From JBBQSV01 sp038213615 (GTDB lineage Bacteria; Patescibacteriota; Saccharimonadia; Saccharimonadales; OMJO01): 41,584 bases of DNA. Under the pieces are notes generated by a model, which had not been told where the DNA came from, did not search any database, and was given only the letters and a program-made list of their open reading frames with translations. Both the position numbers and the translations under genes were made by a program. Location of the stretch: positions 1-41,584 of the forward strand of contig JBBQSV010000004.1 of assembly GCA_038213615.1 (NCBI GenBank), in the 5' to 3' direction. Shown here in pieces: positions 1-8,554 of the stretch; the first letter of the stretch is position 1; every line of letters begins with the position of its first letter.

Positions 1-364
1 AACAGTGCGGTATGCCGATCCTGGCGAATAGCAGTCGCAAATAATCATAAATCTCGGTCACCGTAGCCACCGTGCTGCGCGGGTTACGGCTAGTAGACTT
101 TTGGTCAATGCTAATAGCCGGGCTAAGGCCATCTATTTGATCGACATCGGGTTTTTCCATTAGCCCCAAAAACTGACGGGCATAGGCACTAAGCGATTCC
201 ACATAACGCCGCTGACCCTCGGCATAAATAGTATCGAAAGCCAGGCTAGACTTACCAGAACCACTCAGCCCAGTAATTACTACAAATTTGTTGCGCGGCA
301 GCTTAACATCAATATTCTTGAGATTATGCTCCCGAGCGCCTTTCACCTCTATAAAATCGCTCAT
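1..364 (-). CDS. uvrA: UvrA, excinuclease ABC subunit A (N-terminal part, cut by window edge)
   Basis: Damage-recognition ATPase of UvrABC nucleotide excision repair. Only the first about 121 residues are present; the gene runs off the left edge. The start is the ATG complementary to 362-364, giving MSDFIEVKGAREHNLKNID, the usual UvrA opening. The Walker A motif GLSGSGKSS follows near residue 35. The stretch LAFDTIYAEGQRRYVESLSA and then ARQFLGLMEKPDVDQIDGL is diagnostic of UvrA. It lies 37 bp downstream of the ExoD-like gene on the same strand, so the two are probably co-transcribed. Confidence 0.96.
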   Translation of the reverse strand, partial: MSDFIEVKGAREHNLKNIDVKLPRNKFVVITGLSGSGKSSLAFDTIYAEGQRRYVESLSAYARQFLGLMEKPDVDQIDGLSPAISIDQKSTSRNPRSTVATVTEIYDYLRLLFARIGIPHC

Positions 365-401
365 AAGATCGAGTCATTATACCGAAAAACAGTCTCTTTT
401 A

Positions 402-1010
402 CTAGTGTCGCCAGGGCAGATGAGTCAAAAAGTGGGTAAATGATAAGCCCAGACCTATTTCTAGGCCTACACCTACTGCCCCCACCAATGCGCCTAGTAC
501 CACCAGAGGCACGTCTTCTAATATGATCGACAACGCAATTATCACCACGCCCATTGATGGCAAAGTATCTAGGCCACTAAACGGTATGGCCAGCAGCGCG
601 CCAAGCGTCAGTATAAATATCAAAACACCCAAAAATGCCCAATAGTATTGATTGTCTATCCAGCCCGATAGTCTGGGGCGCGAATACTTTTCTAGCCAAC
701 GGATCCGGCGACTAATAAACGGTATGGCTTTTCGCTGGCTAACTCCACCGATGCTTCGCTGGAGCATAGATTTAGGCAGCCAAATAGACCGGCGACCAAT
801 AATCATCTCTACAGCCAGTACCAACGTGATCACTTCACAAATATGGCTAACAAAGCCAGTGGGCACAGGTAGCGCCGGCAAAAGCATCAACACCAAGATC
901 AATATGGCAAAGCTTTTACCCTGAAATTCATCTATCAAGCCACCGATAGTTTTGGGCTTTTTTGACCTTAACCAAGCATCCAGTTTTGAACTAAAAATAT
1001 GTCTTTCCAC
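402..1010 (-). CDS. ExoD-like integral membrane protein
   Basis: Protein of 202 residues resembling the ExoD family (exopolysaccharide synthesis ExoD), polytopic inner-membrane proteins of unclear biochemical role. Visible signs: a soluble amphipathic N-terminus (residues 1-30), a first hydrophobic helix with FAILILVLMLLPALPVPTGF (the proline-rich LPALPVP segment is typical of the family), another at about 55-70, then after a basic cytoplasmic stretch three more near residues 122-145, 150-170 and 172-195. It ends just before uvrA. The family assignment is by motif and topology only; the function is not known from sequence. Confidence 0.75.
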   Translation of the reverse strand: MERHIFSSKLDAWLRSKKPKTIGGLIDEFQGKSFAILILVLMLLPALPVPTGFVSHICEVITLVLAVEMIIGRRSIWLPKSMLQRSIGGVSQRKAIPFISRRIRWLEKYSRPRLSGWIDNQYYWAFLGVLIFILTLGALLAIPFSGLDTLPSMGVVIIALSIILEDVPLVVLGALVGAVGVGLEIGLGLSFTHFLTHLPWRH

Positions 1011-1064
1011 TACCCTAGTTTAACTCAATATCAACCTCTAACATAAGCAAGTTATAAAAGATAC

Positions 1065-1092
1065 TTGACTGTTGCACAAAAAGGTATATAAT
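1065..1092 (+). promoter_or_regulatory. Sigma70-type promoter for the small membrane protein gene
   Basis: TTGACT at 1065-1070 and TATAAT at 1087-1092 are separated by 16 bp. Predicted transcription start is about 1099, giving a leader of about 20 nt before the ATG at 1119, with an AGGTGAG Shine-Dalgarno element in between. This independent plus-strand promoter sits between divergently arranged minus-strand genes and is the best evidence that the following 50-codon ORF is real. Confidence 0.75.
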
Positions 1093-1118
1093 AACATTCA
1101 AATAACAGGTGAGAATAG

Positions 1119-1271
1119 ATGTTAAATTTTATAGTTTTAGGTCAATTACCCGGTACTAACGTAGAACTAACCTTTCGAGGCGTTCTGCTAGGGGCCCTTT
1201 TGGTGTACTCCGGCTTTGGTATCGCCTACCACCTGCACCTAACCAACAAACTGGCCAATCCTGCCCAGTAA
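1119..1271 (+). CDS. Small single-pass membrane protein, 50 aa, unknown function
   Basis: A 50-residue ORF starting MLNFIVLGQLPGTNVELTF and continuing with the hydrophobic stretch GVLLGALLVYSGFGIAYHL (about residues 22-40), followed by a short polar tail ending LANPAQ. It has a consensus promoter, a good Shine-Dalgarno element (AGGTGAG, about 6 nt upstream) and it ends 11 bp before the convergent sbcB stop. One transmembrane helix is predicted by eye. I do not recognise the family. It is one of few plus-strand genes here and is monocistronic. Confidence 0.7.
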   Translation: MLNFIVLGQLPGTNVELTFRGVLLGALLVYSGFGIAYHLHLTNKLANPAQ

Positions 1272-1282
1272 TCCCTAGGGCG

Positions 1283-2713
1283 TTAATCGTCCAGTGGCAA
1301 TATGCTCTCGGCATATAGCCTGAGCTCTGTCAGTACGTAGCGCTGTTTATCGCTCAACTTGGTCTGCTCTAGCTCGCCTAAACGCCCAAAGAACTTGGCT
1401 GCCCGGCTAGCATTTTTGCCACCCAGTAGCTTGCGGTGACAAAAACTCTCCCAGGTTTGTCGCTGTTCATCGCTGAGCGTAGTCGGGAAATTGCGCGCCT
1501 TGTACAGTGGCCACAGGGCCGTTAGCCTTTGATCCTCAAAACTAGGTGACATTTCCACCAGTTGATCTTTGCTAGCACTACGCAGTTCCTGCATTTGGCC
1601 CTTGTCGGTATCAGCAAAAAAGCCTTCGTACAGTCTGTTGTCAACATCCAGCTCATCCTCTATAAATCTGGCCTGATTCTGTTTTTCGACCATCTTCATG
1701 GCTTCTAGTACTGCCCCGGCCAACTGGCTGGATTGCATGGCTTGGTGATGTTCTTGTATCTGTTTGGGGTCTAGTTTTAGGCGAGCCAGCGAACTCTTAT
1801 CCAGTACGCTCAGCGGAGCAATGGCCGGGCATTTATTGTACTTCAGGGTTTTAATAGGCATCTTTAAACCATCATCGTCCCAACGCCTAGTCATGGCCTG
1901 GGCAATTTCGGCCGGGGTCAATTTGGTAAAATCTGCTGGGTTGTAGCGTAGATCAAAGACTAGTAGGCCCTGCTTGGCAGGATATTCGGCCAAAGCCCCC
2001 ACCACAGTGGTTTTATCAAACTCGCTACTGTAGCGCCCAGAGGTGTAAACAAACGGCTGGTCACCACCTGCCAGTAAGGCCACTTGTTTTTTATCACGGA
2101 TACTCAGCAAAAAATCAAATAGTTTGGGCTGCTTAGCCCGAATCAGCCTGGCCAGATCAATCACCGCATTAACATCGGCCAGGGCATCATGGGCCCCCAC
2201 GTGCTTGATGTCATTTACCCCAGTTAGTAATTCCAGGCGGTTACTGGCCACCCCCGTGCTATCGACTGGCCACTGTATGCCATCTGGCCGTAGTGCCCTG
2301 GTCATACGCACTACGTCTAGCAGATCCCATTTACTACGGCCGTCTTGCCATTGCCATTCGTAGGGATCGTAATAGTTTCGGTAGTGCAGATAGCGCATAA
2401 ACTCATCATCAAAACGGATGCTGTTGTAGCCTACAAAGATAGTACCTGGTGTCGATATCTCTTCGGTAAATAGTTTTAGAAACTCTACCTCGGTCAACCC
2501 TTCACTAATAGTTTGTTGGGGCGTGATGCCGGTTACCAGCAAAGCATCGGCATCTGGCAGAACGTCTTCGCTCAACTTAACTAAATGGTTGTGGGGTTCA
2601 CCGATTAGTTTTAGATCTAGCGTAGTGCGCTGGCCAGCAAACTGCATGATCCGGGCCTCTTTGGGGCTAAAACCGCTAGTCTCTAGGTCATAAAAGTAAA
2701 ATGTCTGGGTCAC
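1283..2713 (-). CDS. sbcB: Exodeoxyribonuclease I
   Basis: Single-strand DNA 3-prime to 5-prime exonuclease of recombination and mismatch repair. The 476-residue length fits ExoI (about 475). DEDD-type exonuclease motifs are visible: FYDLETSGF at residue 7 (ExoI, first acidic pair), FVGYNSIRFDDEFMRY near 95-110 (ExoII), and HDALADVNAVIDLARLI near 175-190 (ExoIII). The C-terminal half, with LFDLRYNPADF and the downstream helical region, matches the SH3-like and helical domains of SbcB. The start ATG at 2713 gives MTQTFYFYD, consistent with the family. It follows obgE by 43 bp on the same strand. Confidence 0.92.
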   Translation of the reverse strand: MTQTFYFYDLETSGFSPKEARIMQFAGQRTTLDLKLIGEPHNHLVKLSEDVLPDADALLVTGITPQQTISEGLTEVEFLKLFTEEISTPGTIFVGYNSIRFDDEFMRYLHYRNYYDPYEWQWQDGRSKWDLLDVVRMTRALRPDGIQWPVDSTGVASNRLELLTGVNDIKHVGAHDALADVNAVIDLARLIRAKQPKLFDFLLSIRDKKQVALLAGGDQPFVYTSGRYSSEFDKTTVVGALAEYPAKQGLLVFDLRYNPADFTKLTPAEIAQAMTRRWDDDGLKMPIKTLKYNKCPAIAPLSVLDKSSLARLKLDPKQIQEHHQAMQSSQLAGAVLEAMKMVEKQNQARFIEDELDVDNRLYEGFFADTDKGQMQELRSASKDQLVEMSPSFEDQRLTALWPLYKARNFPTTLSDEQRQTWESFCHRKLLGGKNASRAAKFFGRLGELEQTKLSDKQRYVLTELRLYAESILPLDD

Positions 2714-2756
2714 ACCAGCATTTTAGCAAAGTACCAATAAATTGCGTGAGTAGATT

Positions 2757-4022
2757 TTAGTACTCGACAGACCCATAGCCGCCTATTCTGACCTTTTGGC
2801 CAGGTTCTGCACCTTTACGTTGCAGTTCCCGCAAAATGCCCATCTTTTTCATAATGTCACGTAAGCGGTCTACCGCGTGCCGGCTGGTAAAATCTGTCTT
2901 GGCAGCAAATTTTTCTATGCGGTGCCCAGTAACCACAAAGTTATCGTCGACCATATCAACCTGCCACTTTTGATCGGTAGTCAGCTGGATAACAGGCAAC
3001 TCCTCTTTTTTGTTACGAGCTTCCGCCTTGCGCCGGCGCGTTACTGTCTTGGCTAGATCAAACAGCATTTCCTTGATACCTTGCCCAGACTTGGATGATA
3101 TAGCCACAATTTTCACACTCTTTGGCGCAACTTTGGCCAAGGATGCCTTTAGATCATCAATAATTTCATCGTCTAGCCCCTCTACCTTGGTCAGAGCCAC
3201 CATTTGAGGGCGTTTAGACATATCAACCTGGTAGGCTTTTAGCTCGGCTTGAATAGTCTTATAAGCAGTAACCACGTCATCCTGGTAAGCGTCGATTAGG
3301 TGTAGTAGTACTGATGTTCTTTCTAGATGACGCAAAAAATCATCACCTAGCCCCTTGCCCTGACTAGCGCCTTCTATCAGACCTGGGATATCTGCCAGTA
3401 GTAAACTTTGACCTTCGCCAACGTCTACTACACCCAGATTTGGAGTCAGAGTGGTAAATGGATAATCGGCTATTTCTGGGCGAGCATTACTGATAGCCGC
3501 CAATAGCGTAGATTTACCGGCGTTGGGTAGACCCACTAGACCAACGTCAGCTATCATCTTTAGTTCTAGGGTTAATTCCTTGCTTTGCCCGCGCTCACCC
3601 TTTTCGGCCACCCTGGGGGCCTGGCGAACAGATGACACAAAGTGGGCATTGCCAAAGCCGCCCTGACCACCAGCGGCCACTACGGCCTGTTGGTGTTCAC
3701 TGACTAGGTCGACTAGCATCTGACCCTCCATATCTAGCACCACGGTGCCGACTGGCACCTGAATTACTTCATCATCGCCAGTCTTGCCATGTTTACGGCG
3801 TTTTAGGCCAGCCGTACCGGACTGAGCCTTGATAAGACGTTGGTAGCGAAAGTTTGCCAGAGTGTTTTGATTGTAGCTAGCCTGCACCACCACGTCACCA
3901 CCATCGCCACCATCGCCACCGTCCGGACCACCGCGGTCTATGAATTTTTCATGTCGAAAACTAACTGCCCCGTTGCCGCCGTCGCCCGCATTCACCGCTA
4001 CCGTTACTTTATCTACAAACAT
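2757..4022 (-). CDS. obgE: Obg/CgtA GTPase
   Basis: Ribosome-assembly and stringent-response GTPase, 421 residues. Residues 1-158 form the glycine-rich Obg domain (GDGGNGAVSFRHEKF, GGPDGGDGGDGGDV). The G domain follows: G1 GLPNAGKST, switch region PFTTLTPNLG, G3 ADIPGLIEGA. The G4 position reads TKVE instead of the usual NKxD, a deviation that may alter guanine selectivity but does occur among translational GTPase relatives. Residues after about 340 form the OCT (DUF1967) C-terminal domain. Conserved length and all three domains make the call firm. It lies 58 bp downstream of the LysM-CHAP gene. Confidence 0.96.
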   Translation of the reverse strand: MFVDKVTVAVNAGDGGNGAVSFRHEKFIDRGGPDGGDGGDGGDVVVQASYNQNTLANFRYQRLIKAQSGTAGLKRRKHGKTGDDEVIQVPVGTVVLDMEGQMLVDLVSEHQQAVVAAGGQGGFGNAHFVSSVRQAPRVAEKGERGQSKELTLELKMIADVGLVGLPNAGKSTLLAAISNARPEIADYPFTTLTPNLGVVDVGEGQSLLLADIPGLIEGASQGKGLGDDFLRHLERTSVLLHLIDAYQDDVVTAYKTIQAELKAYQVDMSKRPQMVALTKVEGLDDEIIDDLKASLAKVAPKSVKIVAISSKSGQGIKEMLFDLAKTVTRRRKAEARNKKEELPVIQLTTDQKWQVDMVDDNFVVTGHRIEKFAAKTDFTSRHAVDRLRDIMKKMGILRELQRKGAEPGQKVRIGGYGSVEY

Positions 4023-4080
4023 TAGTACTTAATTACAACATTTTTGATGCTAGAGGTCAAGTTGATAGATGTTTTCTTTT

Positions 4081-5193
4081 CTAGCGATGGATGTAGTTGT
4101 CGAACACGCTTACTGGCACCCAGCCGCTTTTGCCTACGTGGGCCCAACCAGCCAGACCGTTCATGTCCGAGTATTTGATCATTTTGCCATCTGGTGAAAC
4201 AGCTTCAACTATGCCCACGTGACCCCAGCCACCGGATCGCTGAGCAATCATGCCTGGCACTGGTACACCATCGACTGACCAGCCAGGAGTTTGACGGGCA
4301 AAGAAAGCCCAATCCACAGCGTTGCCCCAGTTAGATGGCACGTTTATGCGGCTAGCCACGTACCAGGTACACCAACCAAAATCGTAGCCATTACTACCAT
4401 ACACTGCCGTACCGCCACCCCACGCAAAGCCACCGTAGTTAGAAAAGGTAGCCGTGGGCGCAGCAATGCTACCACCAGGGATAATAATGCGTTCACCGAC
4501 CCTTAATCCACTAATATCTGCATCATTTATACCGATAATTTTGTCACGATTACTACTAAACTTGGCCGCCAGACTAGCAGCTGTGTCGCCAGACTTAACC
4601 ACATATAAAAAGCCGTTGCTGATAGGCGAAATCCACAATTTGGTATGAGGCGCTAGATCATTGCCGGTCAGTCCATTAGACCACCTGATACTATCCGAAG
4701 AAACATCGAACCTAGCAGCTAGTTTGCTAATGCTATCCCCCACCACACTTGTATATTGGAAAATGTCGTTACGACTTTTGGTGGTGGTGTCTATCACTTG
4801 GGGTTTAGCAACCACCTGGGTAGCGGCAGAGGTTATGGCTAGGTCCGTCTTGACCGAGTCGGCCAGGTTGGCCGTCGATACAGCCTCTGGCAAGCCGGCC
4901 AAGCTAGCAGCATTGACTGCAATATCAGCCGTTGACAACTGATCTAAAGGGCTAGCAACCGAGCTATTTGAGCCGTCGGCCGACACAGTCTGAGTTAGAG
5001 TTTGGTTAGAACTAGGATTTTTGATAACAAATACAGATACACCAACCAAAACTACTAGGTTGGCCAAAACCAGGCTTGTTCGTACAAACCTTTTTCGCGA
5101 TCTAAAAATATGCTTGTCGAGTAGTCGTTTGACTACTTTGCTGGGCGAATTGACAGATAGTCGATTGCTAAGCGTTGCTTGAGTAGTACGAAT
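4081..5193 (-). CDS. Membrane-anchored LysM-CHAP cell-wall hydrolase (probable ATT start)
   Basis: Predicted peptidoglycan amidase/endopeptidase. Two LysM repeats (YTSVVGDSISKLAARF and YVVKSGDTAASLAAKF) bind wall glycan, and a C-terminal CHAP domain carries the catalytic cysteine in YDFGWCTWYVASRI... read as DFGWCTWYVA, with the histidine in GGWGHVGIVEAV. The first ATG/GTG/TTG in frame is the TTG at 5067, which would cut into the membrane helix. The frame is open further to a TAG near 5220 and encodes a basic stretch (VVKRLLDKHIFRSRKRF) in front of the helix, so I start at the ATT at 5191-5193, six nt after a GGAG. The gene is certain; the start is inferred. Confidence 0.85.
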   Translation of the reverse strand: MRTTQATLSNRLSVNSPSKVVKRLLDKHIFRSRKRFVRTSLVLANLVVLVGVSVFVIKNPSSNQTLTQTVSADGSNSSVASPLDQLSTADIAVNAASLAGLPEAVSTANLADSVKTDLAITSAATQVVAKPQVIDTTTKSRNDIFQYTSVVGDSISKLAARFDVSSDSIRWSNGLTGNDLAPHTKLWISPISNGFLYVVKSGDTAASLAAKFSSNRDKIIGINDADISGLRVGERIIIPGGSIAAPTATFSNYGGFAWGGGTAVYGSNGYDFGWCTWYVASRINVPSNWGNAVDWAFFARQTPGWSVDGVPVPGMIAQRSGGWGHVGIVEAVSPDGKMIKYSDMNGLAGWAHVGKSGWVPVSVFDNYIHR

Positions 5194-5212
5194 TATGTGC
5201 TCCGTGCTATTA

Positions 5213-5335
5213 CTGCACTAGAACCAGAGTTGGGTCTTATTTTATATATGCAAGAAGTTCGACCATCTTGCCTAACGAAACAGGTTAAAGTAGACAACTC
5301 TGGCGCATCTAGAGTCCACCACTTGGACTAGCCAA
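5213..5335 (-). ncRNA. Structured leader upstream of the LysM-CHAP gene
   Basis: The transcript leader can fold into at least three nested elements: an AGTCC/GGACT hairpin (5313-5329), a long-range 9-bp helix between CAACTCTGG (5295-5303) and CCAGAGTTG (5224-5232), and inside it the hairpin GCAAGA/TCTTGC (5250-5271). It ends about 20 nt before the GGAG of the gene. A possible promoter lies upstream (TTGACA at 5377-5382, TAAAAT at 5357-5362, but with only 14 bp spacing). No match to a riboswitch class I know; c-di-AMP riboswitches often precede such genes but their consensus is not seen. Confidence 0.5.
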
Positions 5336-5410
5336 TATTGCCCTAAATGCCAGATCATTTTAGCATTTTTGGGGCTTGTCAACAACCCCCTTCACCCCTG
5401 TTGACCCCTG

Positions 5411-6454
5411 TTATTGGCAGAGTTTTTTGCAGTGCTGAGCAGTAAGTGATTCGTGCTCGGCCAACGTCTTGGAGAAATAAGTCACACCGTCGTCACCAGC
5501 CACAAAATATAGGTACTTCGTTTTGGCAGGATGAGCCACGGCTTGCAGGGAACTTTCGGATACATTACTGATAGGTCCGGGCGGTAACCCGCCATTAATA
5601 CGGGTGTTATACGGCGAATTGTAGCTGAGTGACGTACCCTGGCCAGCCCGCAATGATCCATAGATAGCCGTTACGTCCGACCCCAACACCATGTGGGTGC
5701 GAAACCTAAGTAAAAACACCTGAGCAATTGTGGGCTTGTCGGCGTTGTTACCGGCTTCTTGCTCTACAATCGATGCCAAAATAACTCCTTGGTGAACCGT
5801 CAAACCCTGGCGCACAATGGCCGCCCGCAAGCCGGGAGTCAGATGTTTTTGCATCTCGTCTAGTGACTCTTGGACAATGGTGCGCGGATTAGTTTCGGCA
5901 GTCTTTTGCCAGGTGTCGGGGTACAGATAGCCCTCTAGGCTAGCGCCCACCGGCTTATCTACCAATGCTGGATGATTATCGTAATTAGATGGATCTAGGG
6001 CGCTACTCACGGCCTTGGTACCAAACCCGCTGTTGATCAGCGTTTGGCGTATCTGATCTAGCCGCTGGGCTGGCAAAATAGTCACCAAATCGGTAGCCAC
6101 CTTGCCGTGCGTAATAATCGTCGCTATATCCGGCAGACTCTGGCTGTATCTAAACAGATAAGTGCCGGCTTGCAACTTGTCACGTAGGTCATTAATTCGC
6201 ACATACCACTCAAACGCCCACGCCTGACGAATCACCCCTGCCTGTTTCAAAGTGCTAGCAATTTGGGCAGTACTAGACCCTAGAGGTATTGTGACCTGCT
6301 GGCCACGCTGTGACTGGCTGGTGGGGCGCAGGTTATCCTGGTAAACCTTGTGAATGACTAGCGCACTAGCCAAAACAGCTACTAAAAACACAGATGCAAC
6401 TATAATTAGTAGCCTTAACCCCTTAAACGGTTTGTTATTCTTCTTGTTACTCAT
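5411..6454 (-). CDS. mltG: Endolytic murein transglycosylase MltG
   Basis: Cleaves nascent glycan strands and so terminates peptidoglycan polymerisation. The 347-residue protein has a short basic cytoplasmic tail (MSNKKNNKPFKGLRL), one membrane helix (LLIIVASVFLVAVLASALVI), a LysM-like region, and the YceG catalytic domain with ASIVEQEAG carrying the catalytic glutamate and the signature YNTRINGGLPPGPISN near residue 290. Its start overlaps the ruvX stop by 4 bp (ATGA), a yceG-ruvX pairing that is common in bacteria. Confidence 0.95.
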   Translation of the reverse strand: MSNKKNNKPFKGLRLLIIVASVFLVAVLASALVIHKVYQDNLRPTSQSQRGQQVTIPLGSSTAQIASTLKQAGVIRQAWAFEWYVRINDLRDKLQAGTYLFRYSQSLPDIATIITHGKVATDLVTILPAQRLDQIRQTLINSGFGTKAVSSALDPSNYDNHPALVDKPVGASLEGYLYPDTWQKTAETNPRTIVQESLDEMQKHLTPGLRAAIVRQGLTVHQGVILASIVEQEAGNNADKPTIAQVFLLRFRTHMVLGSDVTAIYGSLRAGQGTSLSYNSPYNTRINGGLPPGPISNVSESSLQAVAHPAKTKYLYFVAGDDGVTYFSKTLAEHESLTAQHCKKLCQ

Positions 6455-6876
6455 AAACTCTTGCCCTCACTACTATCTAGAAAATCCTGCAAAATGTAAA
6501 CTGCTGCCAGAGAATCCACATCGGCTTTAGCCCATTGTTGGCCACGCTGTTTTAGCTCGGCCTCGGCTTGCACCGACGTCAAGGCCTCGTCTTGTAAATA
6601 AACCTGATGCCCCACTTGTTGCTCCAAATCAGTCGCAAATTGGCGCACAGCCAGAGTCTGCTGGGTATCTTGGCCGTCTAAACCGCGGGGCAGGCCGACC
6701 ACTACCACTGATACATCTCGGTCCTTTAGGGTCGCCTGTAGCTTTGCCTGCAGACTATCGTCGTTTGCCAGAGCCGTAACGGGGCTGGGCAGTTTACTTA
6801 CAGTGTTAGTTACAGCTAAACCCACCCGTTTTGTGCCGTAGTCTATGGCTATTAGGTTACGGATTGGCTGATCCAT
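6451..6876 (-). CDS. ruvX: RuvX/YqgF Holliday-junction resolvase-like nuclease
   Basis: RNase H-fold nuclease implicated in pre-16S rRNA processing and possibly Holliday junction cleavage. Visible motifs: LIAIDYGTKRVGLAVTN with the catalytic Asp at the N-terminus, VVVGLPRGLDG in the middle, LQDEALTSVQAE, and the terminal acidic position VDSLAAVYILQDFL. I chose the ATG at 6874-6876 (MDQPIRN); a TTG 18 bp upstream is also open. It overlaps the end of the upstream membrane-protein gene by 20 bp and the mltG start by 4 bp, so the three are translationally coupled. Confidence 0.93.
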   Translation of the reverse strand: MDQPIRNLIAIDYGTKRVGLAVTNTVSKLPSPVTALANDDSLQAKLQATLKDRDVSVVVVGLPRGLDGQDTQQTLAVRQFATDLEQQVGHQVYLQDEALTSVQAEAELKQRGQQWAKADVDSLAAVYILQDFLDSSEGKSL

Positions 6877-8554
6877 TGCTGTTGGCCTGTTCAAAAATAA
6901 CCTTAACCTTGCCGGGATCTTTGGGGATTTTAGTGGCCCAAAATGGGCTCAGGCCAATATCCACGCCTTGCACGCCCGGGCGCGTTTTTAGGGCATCGCG
7001 GGCTTCGCCCTTTTTCTTACCGGCCACAATACCCTGAACATCTTGTTCACTCAACTCGGCACCCGTAGATACCGTTGATTGGACCTCTATGGTGGCGTTA
7101 GGGCTGCCTTTTTTGCCAGTTATTTTGAAAGTGGCGTTGTCTAGCCCAGTGCTGGCTATTGACTGTTTGGCCGCGTCAATCTGCTTAGTAGCCTCGCTCT
7201 TGATAACTTTGTCGGCATCGTCTTGTTTAATACCAATCATGCTAAACGTCACCACTCCTGTGGCCGACACTTCGCTGGCCTCGGCACCTAATTTGGCACT
7301 GATTTTAACGGCACCGGTACTGTTAGCCAGACTGTCATCTAGTTTTAGCATCTTTTGATCTGATAATTGCTTGTTTAGATCATCTTTGGCCTGATCCGTT
7401 AGCTTGTCGACCAAGGCTTTCTTGGCGGCATCAATATCGGCCTGGGCTACTACTTTGACGATATCTGATGTACCACCGCTAATAGCCGCTGAATTGCTGC
7501 CGCTAACATTTGATGCGCCCGCCACTGTAAATGTCTTGCCACTAGCAACGTTATACTTGTCGCCGCCAGCTTGGGCAACAACATTGGCACTCTTCCTATA
7601 GCTCGATGAATATAGGCCCGGTGAGCCAGGCGGATCGTTCGGGTTACAGTCAGGGCCAACCTCAACCTTGTTTAGTGTCACTGCCGACTGGGTAATATAG
7701 GTAAGCCCGCCCTCGCTGACTGCTGTACCGGCATAGACAGTTACTTGGTCCTGTGAGCAGTCGGTCAAAGTCAAAGTTACAGTACCAGTAGCCTTTTTGC
7801 CTTTGTCTTTTTGCCCGGTGGCCGGGGCACTGGCGGTATCATTTTGATCGGATTTAACCAGTGTAGATGGCACTACTTTTTTGGCAGTATTTACTTCGGT
7901 GGCATCACCGCTGGCAGTCAGCGTAACATCACTATTGGCTGTGGTGACGTCAGTTTTGATTGTCACTGTAGCTTTGTTTAGCGACTTGCTGGCAAATATT
8001 AGGCCAAAGATCAATAGCACCAGCGCACCGCCAGCCAACAGTAGTAGTTTGCGGAATTTTTCGAAGTTGGGGATCTTGAGCTTTTTGTCTTTTTTTGGTT
8101 TGCCAGCAGATTTGGCGTCGTCGCTAGAGTTATCTACATCTATTGAATCGTCGCCGTCAGGTTCTGGCATGCCGGACAGTTCACCAATTGATTTGCTGGG
8201 GTCTGGAGTCTGTTCTGCATCTGCATCCAACGCTTCGTCGGCCGTGCTATTGTTTGCGGCGCCTAACTCTGGGGCTGGTGGGATGGCTGGCTTACTTTGC
8301 AGGGTCTTAGCTACATGCACACCCACCGCTCCGGCTAGTGGCAATAAACTAGCCTCTGACGTGATGAGCACAACCCGTTTTTTCTCGCCGTCGGCCAAAC
8401 GCTTGAGTAAACGCATGTTAACAATACTTTTGAGCGTAGTGGTGCGTTTGGGCAAAACTAGTGCCACAATTTTGCTGTCACTAACCCGAACCTTTTCTAT
8501 AATGGCCGTTATTTCGTCGTCTATGTCGATGTAAATGGTGTCTTTGGGGGTCAT
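6857..8554 (-). CDS. Single-pass membrane protein with large extracytoplasmic region, unknown function
   Basis: Protein of 565 residues. Residues 1-90 form a cytoplasmic domain beginning MTPKDTIYIDIDDEITAII, with a Rossmann-like alternation (KRVVLITSEASLLPLAGAVG). An acidic, low-complexity linker (about 95-160) leads to a membrane helix (LLLLAGGALVLLIFGLIFA, about 172-192). The remaining 370 residues are outside, rich in Thr/Ser/Ala with repeated beta-type segments, and include a cysteine pair (LTDCSQDQ and GPDCNPND). The layout recalls CPR proteins often annotated as baseplate-J-like, but I cannot confirm that. It sits between the FtsA/PilM-like gene (ATGA overlap) and ruvX, suggesting an envelope role. 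Confidence 0.7.
   Translation of the reverse strand: MTPKDTIYIDIDDEITAIIEKVRVSDSKIVALVLPKRTTTLKSIVNMRLLKRLADGEKKRVVLITSEASLLPLAGAVGVHVAKTLQSKPAIPPAPELGAANNSTADEALDADAEQTPDPSKSIGELSGMPEPDGDDSIDVDNSSDDAKSAGKPKKDKKLKIPNFEKFRKLLLLAGGALVLLIFGLIFASKSLNKATVTIKTDVTTANSDVTLTASGDATEVNTAKKVVPSTLVKSDQNDTASAPATGQKDKGKKATGTVTLTLTDCSQDQVTVYAGTAVSEGGLTYITQSAVTLNKVEVGPDCNPNDPPGSPGLYSSSYRKSANVVAQAGGDKYNVASGKTFTVAGASNVSGSNSAAISGGTSDIVKVVAQADIDAAKKALVDKLTDQAKDDLNKQLSDQKMLKLDDSLANSTGAVKISAKLGAEASEVSATGVVTFSMIGIKQDDADKVIKSEATKQIDAAKQSIASTGLDNATFKITGKKGSPNATIEVQSTVSTGAELSEQDVQGIVAGKKKGEARDALKTRPGVQGVDIGLSPFWATKIPKDPGKVKVIFEQANSNGSANP

Noticed and set aside
3895..3930. Trinucleotide-like repeats in the obgE 5-prime part
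   Set aside because: They encode the glycine-rich loops normal for the Obg domain.
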